Of a DNA stretch of 64,000 nt, positions 46,331-57,975 are shown piece by piece. The DNA is from Epiperipatus broadwayi (Eukaryota; Onychophora; Udeonychophora; Euonychophora; Peripatidae). Numbering within the stretch: position 1 is the first letter of the stretch; each line of letters opens with the position of its first letter. Location: assembly GCA_028023455.1 (NCBI GenBank), contig JAQFVV010000063.1, positions 4,335,081 to 4,399,080 of the forward strand, in the 5' to 3' direction. The notes beneath the pieces were generated by a model, which made no database searches, was not told the origin of the DNA, and saw only the letters and a list, made by a program, of their open reading frames with translations. The translations under genes and the position numbers were made by a program.

Positions 46331-47830
46331 TGGTAAAGATTTTATAATTAGTCAACAAGACTCAAAGTCCAAACAGGGTTTCTGACCAGCAGATATGGTT
46401 TTGTGCCCACATCCTTAGTTTAAACACCTACCTAGCCTTTTCAATCTCCACCACCTACTTAACAACCTTGATGTTATTTGGCTTTTCTTCCTCTGCATAG
46501 CTTCATGTAACTCAGGGTTCAAACTTGGTTCTCTTTCTCGGTTTTTTGTGGCATATCACATGATCCAGGGTAGCACACATTCATCTTACATTAATTTATC
46601 TGAGATTCATTACATTCTATGAGGATTTGGTATTTTTGATCATGATTTATCAAAAGTAGTATTATCTGAGATAGGGATTATCAACATGTTAGTAGAGTAT
46701 ATACATATTCTATACGTGGATAAACAACTAACTCGGCTTGCAAATTTATGTTAGCAATAAAGTTTATTTACAAATAGGTATTTAGAGAGTGGCTTACAAG
46801 ATATAGTAATAATGATCCACTGACCATTACATAATATTCAAGGTAATGCTGGCTTATATTTATAGTGGGGGTCCTATTTCTTCAGTTGGAATTATCAAGA
46901 TTTATCAGCCCATTCTAGGTCTAATAGATATATAAATAAATAGATATTGATTTATTTAGGGAACATTTGAGAATGGGTTTGATGTTAGGTTACCTGGGTT
47001 TGCTAGCAAGCAGAGGTGGAATGATTCATAATAACAATAATAGTGTGGAACTGCCTAAATGAGTGAGACAATGGTACATTAGATGACGAAGATTGACTTT
47101 GATGATTGGATGGTGAGGTTCATCTCTGTTAAGTAAATGTCCTGGGGCATAGAGCTGTATCTGCTTCTAATGGACATATGCTAGAGGAGTGCATAAATTC
47201 AGGAATTGGAGGTTGCCAGGTGTCAACAGCTTCTGTGAATCCCAGACCAGGCTAATCTATAGATTATGAACCTGGGCACATGGTATCTAGTCTGCCCTCA
47301 TGCAGTTTGACCATATGGACACATGAATCATAAGAAATATATATATATATGAAACTCAATAACAAAGACCAATATCAAGCATGAAATTAGGCAGGAATGC
47401 ACATTTAAGAGATAATTGATTTACTGAGCCACCCACATCCATAATTACTGTAATAAACTTAGTTAGGTATACAACTGTGAGCATTCACAGTTAACGATAA
47501 GTGAGTATTTGGGAACTTACCCCACCATAAATATTCAAGTACATTTAAATTGGGATACTTAATATTTTAAGGCATGAGGAGATTAATGATTTCTGAATAG
47601 ATATATATTTTATACATGGACAGTGGTTTTATTTATATAGATGTTACATTGTATTGACCTTATTGTAATTGCACATACTACATTATAGAACCTTAGGTTA
47701 AATATAGGACTGCACTTTTGTAAGAAGATACATTGTAATAAACCATTATTAACTGAGAAGTATTCATTGCATGAGGGAAATAATAACCTAATTAGAGCTA
47801 ATGATTTATGTTAAATATTCTTAACAATGT
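46331..47830 (-). repeat. 1.5-kb direct repeat, copy B (probable LTR)
   Basis: Diverged direct copy of 40898-42415 with the same ordered landmarks. Copy-specific indels include an inserted CTTCTGTGAATCCCAGACC segment near 47,230 and loss of a TAA repeat near 47,565. The tRNA-like head is at 47421-47438 on the minus strand. With the gag relic next to it, it would be the 5' LTR on the minus strand. Confidence 0.8.
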
Positions 47831-49411
47831 TAACCGAGTGTAGGTCTAATTTATATATCTAGTTATAATGAACCAATAATAAGGTTAACCTAAATGATAT
47901 ATATTTGTCTTTTTGAATATAAATTGACCCTATTTGTAACTTATATTTGTTTATAAAAATACCTGGTTTTATAATTTCGATAATTACCAAAGTAAAGATT
48001 CAATTGAAATGCACGACTTGAATATATTTTAGAAAAACAAAATCTTCGAGCCGGATGAGGAAAGGGTGATTAAAAATGTCTCTCTGCTTTGGATTAATTA
48101 ATTGGGGGGGGGGTGAAGATGATTCTTGGAATTTGAAAGTCGGAAATATATTTACAAAATAACCCTCCATCACCTTATCTAGCACATATATATGACTTAA
48201 GAATGACCACATACAGCAATATATTTGATTATCCTTAACAAATGCAAGTTAGTAAAACATATATAACATCAAAATAAAACAATGTTAAGGAAAACAAAAA
48301 TAAATAATACAAGTAAAAGGGTCACATCAAAACACATGAATTGGTTTTATCGATATAGGAGTGCAAAAGGTCTCATGGCTAGAAGTCAATGTTTTTGCAA
48401 CATGGCAAGATATGAAGAGCATCTTGTAGGTATGATTATGCATAGCTTTCATGACACAATTCACATACCCTGAATGGTCCTTTCCTTGGATCTTGGTACT
48501 TCATTCTGGAAACAGGCTGGTTCTTAAGAATAGCATATGACTGAAGATGGTAAAATTGACTAGACAGCTTATTTCTTGAATGATGGCTCAGCAGGCTGGA
48601 TTCATTTATGATGGCAGGAATAGCATCATAAGTACACTGTTCAGCAGTCTTCAGTTGGGTAGCAGATCACCATATCCATCAGGATTTCAAACTCGTGCCC
48701 CTGGAATACCAAAGAAGTGGACACAAGCTTGAAGAATTTTTCAACAAAAGGCATCCGGATTAGTTTTAATTACAAAATACTTTCGCTGATAATTTTTATC
48801 AGCTTAATTACAATTTAATGCTGTACTTGTTTATTACAAAAATTTTCCGAATTCCTTTGTTTACTTGAATTTTCCTTAATATCTTTTTACCACAAGGCCA
48901 AACACAAACATTTTTGTTTGTAAATATATAATACAAAACTATAATCTTATTTTTTCATTATTTAGGTACGGTTTCAATAACAATTATAAATGTGTCTATG
49001 CCTTATAATTAATGTGCCTTTACAAATTTTATTAAAATACAATGTTCAGGAATTTTAATTAGCTGAATTTTTAAAATAATTGTTTATCAGAATTTTCTAG
49101 AATCTGTTATACATTTGAACACTACTAATTATTTATCTAATCTCAGCTAATCTTTTCTACACTCACATGTGTCTAATATTTCTCTATGATAAAGTTTAAT
49201 AATAAATTGGCATGAAGCATATATATAGCTTCAATACATACTATATATATAAAGAAATGTGTGTTTTATATGTGTTCATTTTGAAAAATACTGCATTTGT
49301 AGTGCAATAAATAATGTATATTCTATTTCAATCCAAGCTTATCAACAAAATGAGAGTTGTAGTTAATGAAAATGTGGGCTTGGAACAAAATATAGCAGAT
49401 ATAAATTTATT
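47831..49411. other. AT-rich sequence with a GC-richer patch
   Basis: A G10 run lies at 48104-48113. The patch 48,330-48,770 is GC-richer, and 48282-48473 is open on the plus strand (MNWFYRYRSAKGLMARSQ...), but I recognise no domain on either strand. It may be a decayed repeat. Confidence 0.4.
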
Positions 49412-49917
49412 GTACTATGAAGTTGTTGCATTTGTTGTTGAGAAATAAATGAGTTTACAAGAGACAATTTACTCCAGAAGTTTTCCTTTCTTTTAATTGA
49501 AAATAAAAATTTAAGTGGTGGCGATTATTTTTATCAAAGATAAAAATAATTAAAGTTAAGAACAATCAAAACGGAGTTGGAAAACATGTGATTAAGATCT
49601 CAAAGAGATGTAGCAGATAAGCCTTGAACAAAAGAACTCAGGGGGATATAAAAACTGCGAGAGGGAAACATCATGCACTTGTTACAGTTTTGTTTAACAG
49701 AAGAAGTTGGATACTATCAAGCTGTTAGAGCTATTTGCGGCACAACTGTTTTAAGTTTTCAGCCAAGATCCAGATATTTAGTTATAATTCTTGTCCTCGT
49801 ATATGTTATCTATCAGATTGTATGTTCTTTTCTACCCCTCTGAAAAACTTAGGAGCAAAGACATTACAGAAGTTTGAATATATGTGTGTGAAATAAAAGA
49901 AATAAACCACAGTACTA
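49412..49917 (+). mobile_element. Solo LTR with 6-bp target duplication
   Basis: The 494-bp block 49418-49911 starts TGAAGTTGTTGC and ends AATAAACCACA. Exact GTACTA flanks lie at 49412-49417 and 49912-49917. It contains a TATA box mid-way (49647-49654) and AATAAA at 49902-49907, near its end, as expected of an LTR read on the plus strand. No internal retrotransposon sequence adjoins it, fitting LTR-LTR recombination. Unrelated in sequence to the other LTRs in the window. Confidence 0.7.
49647..49654 (+). promoter_or_regulatory. TATA box in the solo LTR
   Basis: TATAAAAA in a GC-rich context (GGGGGA before, CTGCGAGAGG after), a good pol II core promoter match. It may still start transcription from the solo LTR. 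Confidence 0.5.
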
Positions 49918-52089
49918 TTTAACTTTCAAAATATTAAATAATAAATTGCTAAAGCATTTTAATTATTTTGACTTAATCTTGAACAATTGCACACAATATT
50001 AATTTGTTTGCAGTTGGTAAGGATTAAATCAAAGTAAGCAAAAATATGTCCTGGTAATTCATTTATTATTTAATGATATAAAAGTTATATGAATTATTTA
50101 TTTGTATATATTTGGTACAGTTTTGTATGAATGTATAACGTTTTTCTGTATACTCTAGTTTGGAATTTACTTATACTGCATTGAAGAAAATAACAAAGAT
50201 GCAATTGAAGTAGAAAATTATTTTGAATTTCATATACAATCACTAATTAGTTGTCATTCTTTTTCTGATCTGTCACATCTCTTGATTATTTTTACACTTG
50301 AGAAAATCTTGAAGAACATACAGCATTTTTACCTATGAAATATTTGTATTAGCACACGTAGATAGTAACAAAGGTATAAGCTGTTCATATACAAATTTAT
50401 TTGCATTATACTAACTTCACTATGAACAATTTTTAGCTTAAATAAATATGTGCTGTTTCTAGTATTAGTTAATTTCTACAATAATATATTCATATTTCCC
50501 TTGTTATTTATTCAAATTGTTCTGGATATATTCTAATATAAAAAATAAAACCCATAAACTTTCCTTTTTAAAAAAAAGATATATTTTCTTTGCTCAGTTA
50601 TTAAGAAATATATTTAAACAACATTTTTAGATTTCAGCTATTTTACATAGCAGGAGTGAGAAAGTTCTCGAGTAATAACTACTAATAAATAGTTTTTCAT
50701 ATGTTTTTGGATATTCAAGAGTCACAAAACATTTAATATAGCAATCTTAGGAATCTGTTTGGAACTAATTTTGGCAAAAGTGGCACAGTCTATCAAATGA
50801 CAAAATACTTTTTATCAATAAATTTATTCGATGTACAACTGTTTTGATTGATATCATTTAAAAAGAAATAATTTAAGGTTTCAAAACTTCTTTTTTGTGT
50901 GTGTGTTATATACTGGATTGCTATAGAATATTGGTATGCAAGTTTAAAGAAAATGGAGATTAATATTGACTTGGGACCCAATGGCAATAGTTTTGGGAGA
51001 TACAGTTTGACCACCGTTGTTGTATAGCTATTATCAAAGTTAAACTTTTAAAACGTAAATTAATTATGAAAATGTTTTGCGGAACTTGGTTTTTCTTGCG
51101 TATTTCATAAGTATACTTTTGATAATATCTATATAAAACAGCTAAAAAATTAGGAAGATAAAGATGAAGTGCATTCATTAAATACATATTCAGTTGTTGT
51201 TTTTTTTTTTAAAAAAAATGGCCACTTTTTATTTTTAGTAGTGCTTATCTTTATATCACTTATTTCCCAACATATATTCTGATTACTGACCACTGAACAA
51301 CTATTTACTAATCACATATATTGGTGTTTTTTTTTTTTTTTTGTTACTCTGATATTTTTTTTTTACAAAATATGACAAATGGGTGTTCACTGATCAACCA
51401 TAATAAAATTTATTTTATACATTTTGGAAAATGAATGATATAAAATGTTACAAAAGCTTATGCTTAAACAAAATTTATTTATCAATTGAAAGCTTGTGAT
51501 TTTCCTTTATAAAAAAAAGTATATATATATATATGCTTGTGTAAACTAAAAGCTTGCTATTAAATGAAGAGGCTTTTTGATTCTGTTTTGCAGTCTTAAA
51601 GAACCTAAGGAGGGCAATTTTTTAGTGTCCATTTTGTAGAGTTTTATCGTTGCAGCTTTTATTACTGTATAACTGACTAAACGTATGGTAAATAGATAGG
51701 ATTGGGCTCACATCTATGTCTTCATTGATTTTTGAACCTCTAGGTTAACACCAAAACATGCCATGATCTCAGCTGCCTGATAGTGTTTAATTGAGGCAGC
51801 AGTTTTTTTTTAAAAGCATCAATATGTGTGTGAATGATCTTTATAACCATGGCAGACAGCACTAATATGGCTGTTATTACGATAAGGCTATAATGTTTAT
51901 CACTAAAGCAATGGGTGGCAAACACAGGCTGTATTTAGTGATAATATTTAATTAGCTATTTACAACTGCATATCATTTTTAAATGAAGTAAGGTTACATT
52001 GACTTGAAAAGTGAGCTCTTTAATATCAAATGGAACATTGTTGGACTTTTAAAAGTTAGAAAAAAGGTGATGAAATAATTGATGTAAAA
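49918..52089. other. AT-rich intergenic sequence
   Basis: No gene recognised. Overlapping minus-strand frames at 50.8-51.2 kb and 51.74-51.93 kb lack domain pattern. T-runs occur near 51,200 and 51,328. Confidence 0.5.
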
Positions 52090-54320
52090 AATGAATATGT
52101 ACTTTATTATAATTAACAGCACAAAATGGAGTAGGATTTATAAATAAAAAGTGGAAGAATAATATTGTGACAATTGATAGTATATCAAACAGAGTGACAA
52201 GATTAATTATTTACCTCAGTGGAAAATGCAGATGATTCAAATTTATGACCCAACTTTTCTTTGTGATGAGGAAATAGATTTTATATAGATAAGCAAAATG
52301 CTTTTGATCATGCTAAATAATATTTTAAAATTGTCATAGAAGACTTCGCTCCTAGAATTAAAAAATGACTTGAGCCCAAAAGGGTTATATTTTGCCATAA
52401 AGACAAATGAGAGATGAGACAGACTCATGTAATTTGCATAAAAAGAAAAATTGTATGTTATGAATTCTTTCTTTGAGAAAACATCCAAATAAAAATGCAG
52501 CATAATTGGATTATATTTTGGCTAACAGAAAATACATATTTCAAGATTGTACTGTTTTTCACAGAATCAACACGCATCAATTAGTGAGAAGTCAGATATG
52601 TCTTAATGGAAAACTTGGAGGCAAAAATTTTATAAAATTATTAAAATATTGCAAACATTCAGAAGTACTCAAAAGAATTTAAAGTAGAATTCATTAATTG
52701 CTTTAAATATTGACAGTCTTTGAAGATGGTGCAAACTCTAACTAAAACCAATAAGAAGATAATTGATACTGTACCAAGGACTGCAACAAAGATAGCTTGC
52801 TTCACAAAAGAAAAAAAAATCAATAAATTTTCAAATGATGCAAGAGAAAGTATGAAGAAAAGGAATGAGAAAATATTAAAAAAAACTATTAAACGGAACC
52901 AAATATCTGGAGTTCTGTTAAATGGCAAGAAAAAAGTGAATAATGATATAAGAAAATGTAATTGAATTGCAAAGGAAACTATAAAAAAGTTTTAAATATA
53001 TAAAACAACTTATTAGTATTAGAAGAAAAGTTATTTTAGGAATAAAATATAAATATGAAATTATTACTATAAAAAAGAAAATGTAACCATTACAATTACT
53101 ATATTATTTAAATTGTTTATCTTAAATCAAGAGGTGAGACAAGCTCTTAAATCTATTTAAAAGAGAAAAATTTCAGGAAATTATCAAACTGTTATCGATA
53201 TTTTAAAGATACAATGGAAGAAATAGAAAAATTATTAGCAAAATTATATGCCAAATGTCTAAATAAAATTGGACTAGATAATTAGAAAAATGTAATAATA
53301 TTGATATTTAAGAAAAGTGATAAGATATTAGCAATTGCAGACCTATCAGTTTTATACAAAATCTTTACCGAGATAATCATGTCTGTGTACAACAAACATT
53401 GGATTCCTATCAATTAAAAGAATAAGCTAGATTTTAAAATGATTTAACATGATAGATAACATGAAAGTATTGAGAGAAGTTATGAAAATGACCAATGAAT
53501 ATGTGTTGCCATTGAGCTTTGGGTAATGAAAAGGAATTTGATTCTATAAATATTTCAACAATGATTAAGGCTTTCTAAACTGTAGATCCAAGATATTGTT
53601 ATTTAAAAAAATGTCATAGCAATGATTATATGATGATACTAACATTAATTTTGTTACAGTATATACAAGATGATTCCATGTCCCCAAAATGTTCTATAGT
53701 AGTTTTACAAGATGTATTTTGTGGATTTAAAATCGGAAGCTAAGGAAATATAAAAGTATGTGATTGATTAAGTCATTTAGATTTGACAGATGGTATTTCT
53801 TTTGCAAATAATGTCTCAAACAAATGACAGAAATAGTGCTCAGTAGATTTTCTCAGATGAAGAAACAATAATAATAAATTAGAAGATATTAGATTATTCA
53901 TACAGATGAAACAATAGATGGAATTAATAAAATTAAACTGGATGGGGTGTTTTTCATTTTAATAAAACATTTTATAAATTCTTATTTCTGGATTTGAGAT
54001 TTGGACACTTAACAGAAAAGCAATATGATATCAAATCAACAAAAGTGGAGAAATGTGTGTTGAGAGAAAGAGGAATGGATTGAAAGTGAAATACTTGGGT
54101 GAGAAAATAAAATGGATTTGGGCTATATATATTTTTAGAAGATATAATAATAGATAGACAATTGAAATCTTTAACTACATCTCCAGAGATTTATAATACT
54201 TAGAAGGAGCTCATGTGAAATCGATAGATGAAGTAAGGAATTTTATTGGTGTGAGGTGAAGAAGAGAAGCTATGGATTGAAAGAACTGGATTAAGTATGG
54301 AGAGATTTTGATTCAGCAGT
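52090..54320 (+). pseudogene. RTE-type LINE relic B (endonuclease and RT remnants)
   Basis: Plus-strand order: an NGVGFINKKWKNNIVTIDSIS endonuclease block (about 52,125-52,185), an ILANRKYIFQDCTVFHRIN block (about 52,513-52,570) and a lysine-rich linker open at 52720-52965. RT follows: an LAKLYAKCLNKIGLDN-like stretch, then VIILIFKKSDK...IADLSVLYKIFTEII (about 53,290-53,380), the classic LIPKKGD..NYRPISLLS block. A LRFGHLTEKQYDI segment at about 53,993-54,030 corresponds to YG.ETWTLT of the RT C-terminus, followed by LREREDGLKVKYLGEKIKW. Many stops and shifts. Same family type and orientation as relic A, and better preserved in RT. Confidence 0.65.
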
Positions 54321-55445
54321 GAATCAGATTTGAAAATGGTAATAACACTAATTGAAGTGTTGTCTTCCAAACAATACCGAGTAATTATTCTTCAGAATAC
54401 ATGTATTTCATATCAAGCAAATTAGCAGCTGCCTAGAGAACTGCCACTCTCACAAATATGGTAATCTTTTATCTATTATTAACATTTTAAATATTATTAA
54501 CTTAATTATAAAGTGATAATCTGCCAACAATCTATAAATCAGCATATTTTCATAAGAATAAACAATCAGGCATGGTTATATTTAAACTCATTTTATTTAT
54601 TTAAATCATATACATTAAGTACACATATAAATCTTGCAACACCTATAAATATTTGTAAACAAATTGAATTAATACAACCTTCCAATTGTGCTGGAAACGT
54701 TTGTTCACCATGCTATATGAAAAATTTAGCCAATTACTCAGCATGATATGTGTAGTTTAGTTCAAACATTTCTCATCAGCTAGCATAGAAATTGAATTTA
54801 AGACTTCATAAATGCACAGAAATTGAATCTAAAACTTTATAAATAGTGAATTTAAAGTGGCATTCTTACTATTTAGCCTATTCTATTAAAAGCAATAATA
54901 AAAATGTGTATTTATTTATGACAGTCCTGATTATTTCATTTTTTAAGAGCAAGGATAATGAACGAGAAAAGCAGAGGCATTCTCATAGATCAATAGATAA
55001 AAATTTTATTGATAACATACCATTTTCAATTTACTATTCATGAAGCTAGAGTTACTGGTTCAATGCTAGCTGACTGGTCAGACTAGCAACAGCTGAAAAA
55101 AAAAAATATACTCAAAACATAAATACTAACAGTTTAATATACTTAAAAAGATAGGCAGAAAGTGTTTTCATATTTTTATCTGGAAGCATTTAACAATCCA
55201 ACAAATAACTGCTGAATGGAATAGATTATTACAAGAAATTGGTAATTTCATTAAGAATTATGTGATGTGTAAAGATTATGAGCTATAAAGATAATAATAT
55301 ATATGTAATCTTGCTCTAATTTTCATTAGAGAATTATTCATATTCACATTTTATTTTAGTTTGTAATTCGTTTTATAATCCATTTATTTACATTAATTCA
55401 AATTGATGCAGTAAAATTATTTGCCAATAAAAAAAATTATTCATG
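54321..55445. other. AT-rich intergenic sequence
   Basis: No gene recognised. Frames at 54513-54746 and 54846-55043 have no domain pattern. AGAAATTGAAT(T/C)TA(A)A phrases are duplicated near 54,787-54,835. Confidence 0.45.
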
Positions 55446-56474
55446 TACACCTGGGTCTCTTTTTACGTGGACTTATTTAACATGATTTTAAAGTTATGCG
55501 ATTTTGAAGTTCACCGGAAATCAAACTCCAATAATGTGCTATTACTTTAAATAATAAATTTTGCGCACTTATGTTATATTGAAAGTAATAACACATTATT
55601 GGAATTCGACTTTCATCTTAGTAATTTCAATATTTTCAGTGCTTTATAATAGTAAGATTTTATGCAATAATGAAATTAAAATCATAATTTCCATGTTTTA
55701 TGTATACACACATTAAATTTTACAAGATTATAATGTAAATTTATTCAAACATTGTGTGTGTTAATTTTGCATTTTAAATCACATTCTGTTTTTGCTTTTT
55801 AAAAAAGAACGTAATCAATTATTAATCATTTAGTGTCCGCAAGTTTATTTTTAAAAGATGAGTAATAGCAGTGAAACGAAATTTGATTTTTAAACGGAAT
55901 TGAAAATTAAAGACAAAAATAAGAATTTAATTTTTCGTTGTTAGTTTTAATTAAATTTTTCCCAGCAGTGGTGAATAAATGTCTTTTTATTATCGTAAGT
56001 CTAAGTTCATAAACAATTAATAAAATCATCATCTCAGATTAATTACGTTGTCACCAGAAATCCATTGACCTAACATGAGTGTGAAGTTAGCGCTAGTTGT
56101 ATTTCCTCAATTTGCAAACGAACGTTTTTCGGCAAATATCGATAATAATTAAAACGTGTATAAAAAAAATGTAAATTATGCATAAAAATATATTATTTTG
56201 AATAAAATTAAATATTATAGTTAAAAAAAGTTTGTCTTGTATCAATTTTTTTCAAATTTGAAATTTTTTATTAGTCATATTTTATTTCCTTATTTTTTTT
56301 TTTGCGCGAATTTTAAAGTAATTTTACGTTGGTGCTTTGTTTTTATGCGAATTTTGGAAAATCACAGACTGCATCCCCCCTTTTTCAATGTAAGTTACGT
56401 CTATTTTTGCGCGATTTCGTTTGCGCGTGTTTTCTGAGGAACCTATCTATCGTGTAAAACGAGACCCAGGTGTA
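55446..56474. mobile_element. Non-autonomous Tc1/mariner- or pogo-like DNA transposon
   Basis: Terminal inverted repeats CACCTGGGTCTC are exact at both ends (55448-55459 and 56461-56472), then TTTTAC after one mismatch. TA lies on each side (55446-55447, 56473-56474), as expected of TA-targeting transposons. About 1,025 bp. Inside is a 21-bp hairpin (55528-55548 against 55581-55602). CpG-containing motifs such as TTTTGCGCGA are clustered toward the right end, unlike the CpG-poor surroundings. No transposase motif is visible; the 66-codon frame at 56237 is chance. Confidence 0.8.
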
Positions 56475-57690
56475 TATTGATTTTATTTTTAAAATGCTTG
56501 TAATTTTTTTTTTTATATATTTGTGTATAACAAAGATTTTTCAAAAGGAAAAAATAGTATAATTTATTATATTCTCTGGATCAATCTTTTTAAAATATTA
56601 GACTACAAACATTTCAGTAAAATAATATTTACTTCTAACTGATAAACATTACATATGTGGTCATTGAAAATATAGGAAAAGTTGTGAAAGATTAATTATT
56701 AACAATCTTTTACAGCAATTTTCTATACCTTTGCAACTACTATATAATAATAATTTAGTTGAAGGTAACATTACTTTTTCAAAACATTGATACAGTTTTA
56801 TATTTTAATGCTTTACATAGTTGATCCTTAAAACTAGTATGAATTATATGTTGTAATGGTCTAAAATATACAAAGATTATGTTGTGGAAATGGGATGGAG
56901 CAGAATATGGGAAGACTTAGAGTGGGGAATGGAAAATAAAGTGGCTAACAGGTTTTTCTAGGCATAATTGCTAAGATATTCTTGACTTCGTTTAAGGAGA
57001 AGCCAAAATACATCACATCACAGCTCATACAAAATCACCCAAGGGTAATTTGCATTCTGGCTCCACTTTCCAATGTCACATAAACTACAACTTTTTCTTT
57101 TATAGCCTGCTTTATCAGCTAGGTGCAAGAGACTAGCATATTTTATTATATAGATGATTGTACATATATATTATTATTTTACATGATATCTTTAAATATT
57201 ACAAACATTAAATGAAATAACTCAGCAATGTTATAGTAAAATATAAATTATTAATAGCGAATATTCAATTATTCAAGATATACATTTAAAGTCTATACAA
57301 AAATCAAATTTAAAAAAAACACTTCTAATCATACAAGAATTACGCTTTAATATTTTTAACTTAATATTCTTTGCCACTAAGTATATGAAAAAAAATATAA
57401 CTAATTTTTATTTATGTAAAGTATACTTCATGTTTTTATTTGTGAAAAGCTAAGGAATTTTTTTTTTCTATATTTAACATTGAATTATTGAAAAGTGGTG
57501 AATTCGGTTAAATTAGATTTTATCTAGACTGAAAGGCTAAAATACAAAGTTAAGTATATAATCGAAAAGTCAGGTGATCCAGTTTTCAACAAATCATTCA
57601 GTTTGATATTACCAGTGCCAGCTGATACCAAGTTATATAAAAAAATATTTTTTTTCCATAAAATTGTAAGCTCTAACAAAATATATTGTT
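56475..57690. other. AT-rich intergenic sequence
   Basis: No gene recognised. A short GC-richer patch near 56,885-57,070 has no domain or repeat match within this window. Confidence 0.45.
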
Positions 57691-57975
57691 AAAACAGGCA
57701 AAACTCACTATATATATATTGCCTAAGATCTAGATGCAGTACTCTCAGATCCAAGGCTCCTCACTGACGAAGGCCATAAGCCAGAAACTAGTCTGGGGAT
57801 ATTGGATGAGTAGGCACTAGATGGGGATTTTATACGCAAGCCTTCTGGCATCCATTTATTACTCTAGCTTGCTATGTGTGGCAATATATATATATATATA
57901 GTGAGTTTTGCCTGTTTAACAACAGTTATACACAAGCATAAGAGGAGGTGGTCATGTGATGTTGATTGGCTTAAA
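57691..57975 (+). mobile_element. R2 foldback, best-preserved hammerhead-like copy
   Basis: Outer inverted arms GTTAAAACAGGCAAAACTCAC (57,691) and GTGAGTTTTGCCTGTTTAAC (ending about 57,922) each adjoin AT microsatellites. Inside lies the hammerhead-like core (57749-57807), then ATTGGATGAGTAGGC, AAGCCTTCTGGCATCC and the R2 tail AAGAGGAGGTGGTCATGTGATG. It matches copies at 28.7 and 31.4 kb. No protein frame. Because the core sits inside an element with paired outer arms, it is likely a non-autonomous mobile unit. Confidence 0.8.
57749..57807 (+). ncRNA. Hammerhead-ribozyme-like motif
   Basis: CTGACGA at 57764-57770 matches the CUGANGA box. GAAAC at 57784-57788 matches the GAAA box. Between them GGC/GCC can form stem II around CATAA, but with an A-A mismatch beside each box. 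GAAAC-TA-GTC can form a two-pair stem III, with cleavage expected after GTC (57793). Stem I is good: TCCTCA (57758-57763) pairs with TGGGGA (57794-57799), and after a small internal loop ATCCAA (57749-57754) pairs with TTGGAT (57802-57807). Type I hammerheads with minimal stem III are known in Penelope-like elements. Activity of this copy is not certain because of the stem II mismatch. Confidence 0.45.

Noticed and set aside
49640-49660. Host gene promoter
   Set aside because: The TATA box lies inside a TG...CA block flanked by GTACTA direct repeats, so it is better explained as an LTR promoter. No host ORF follows.
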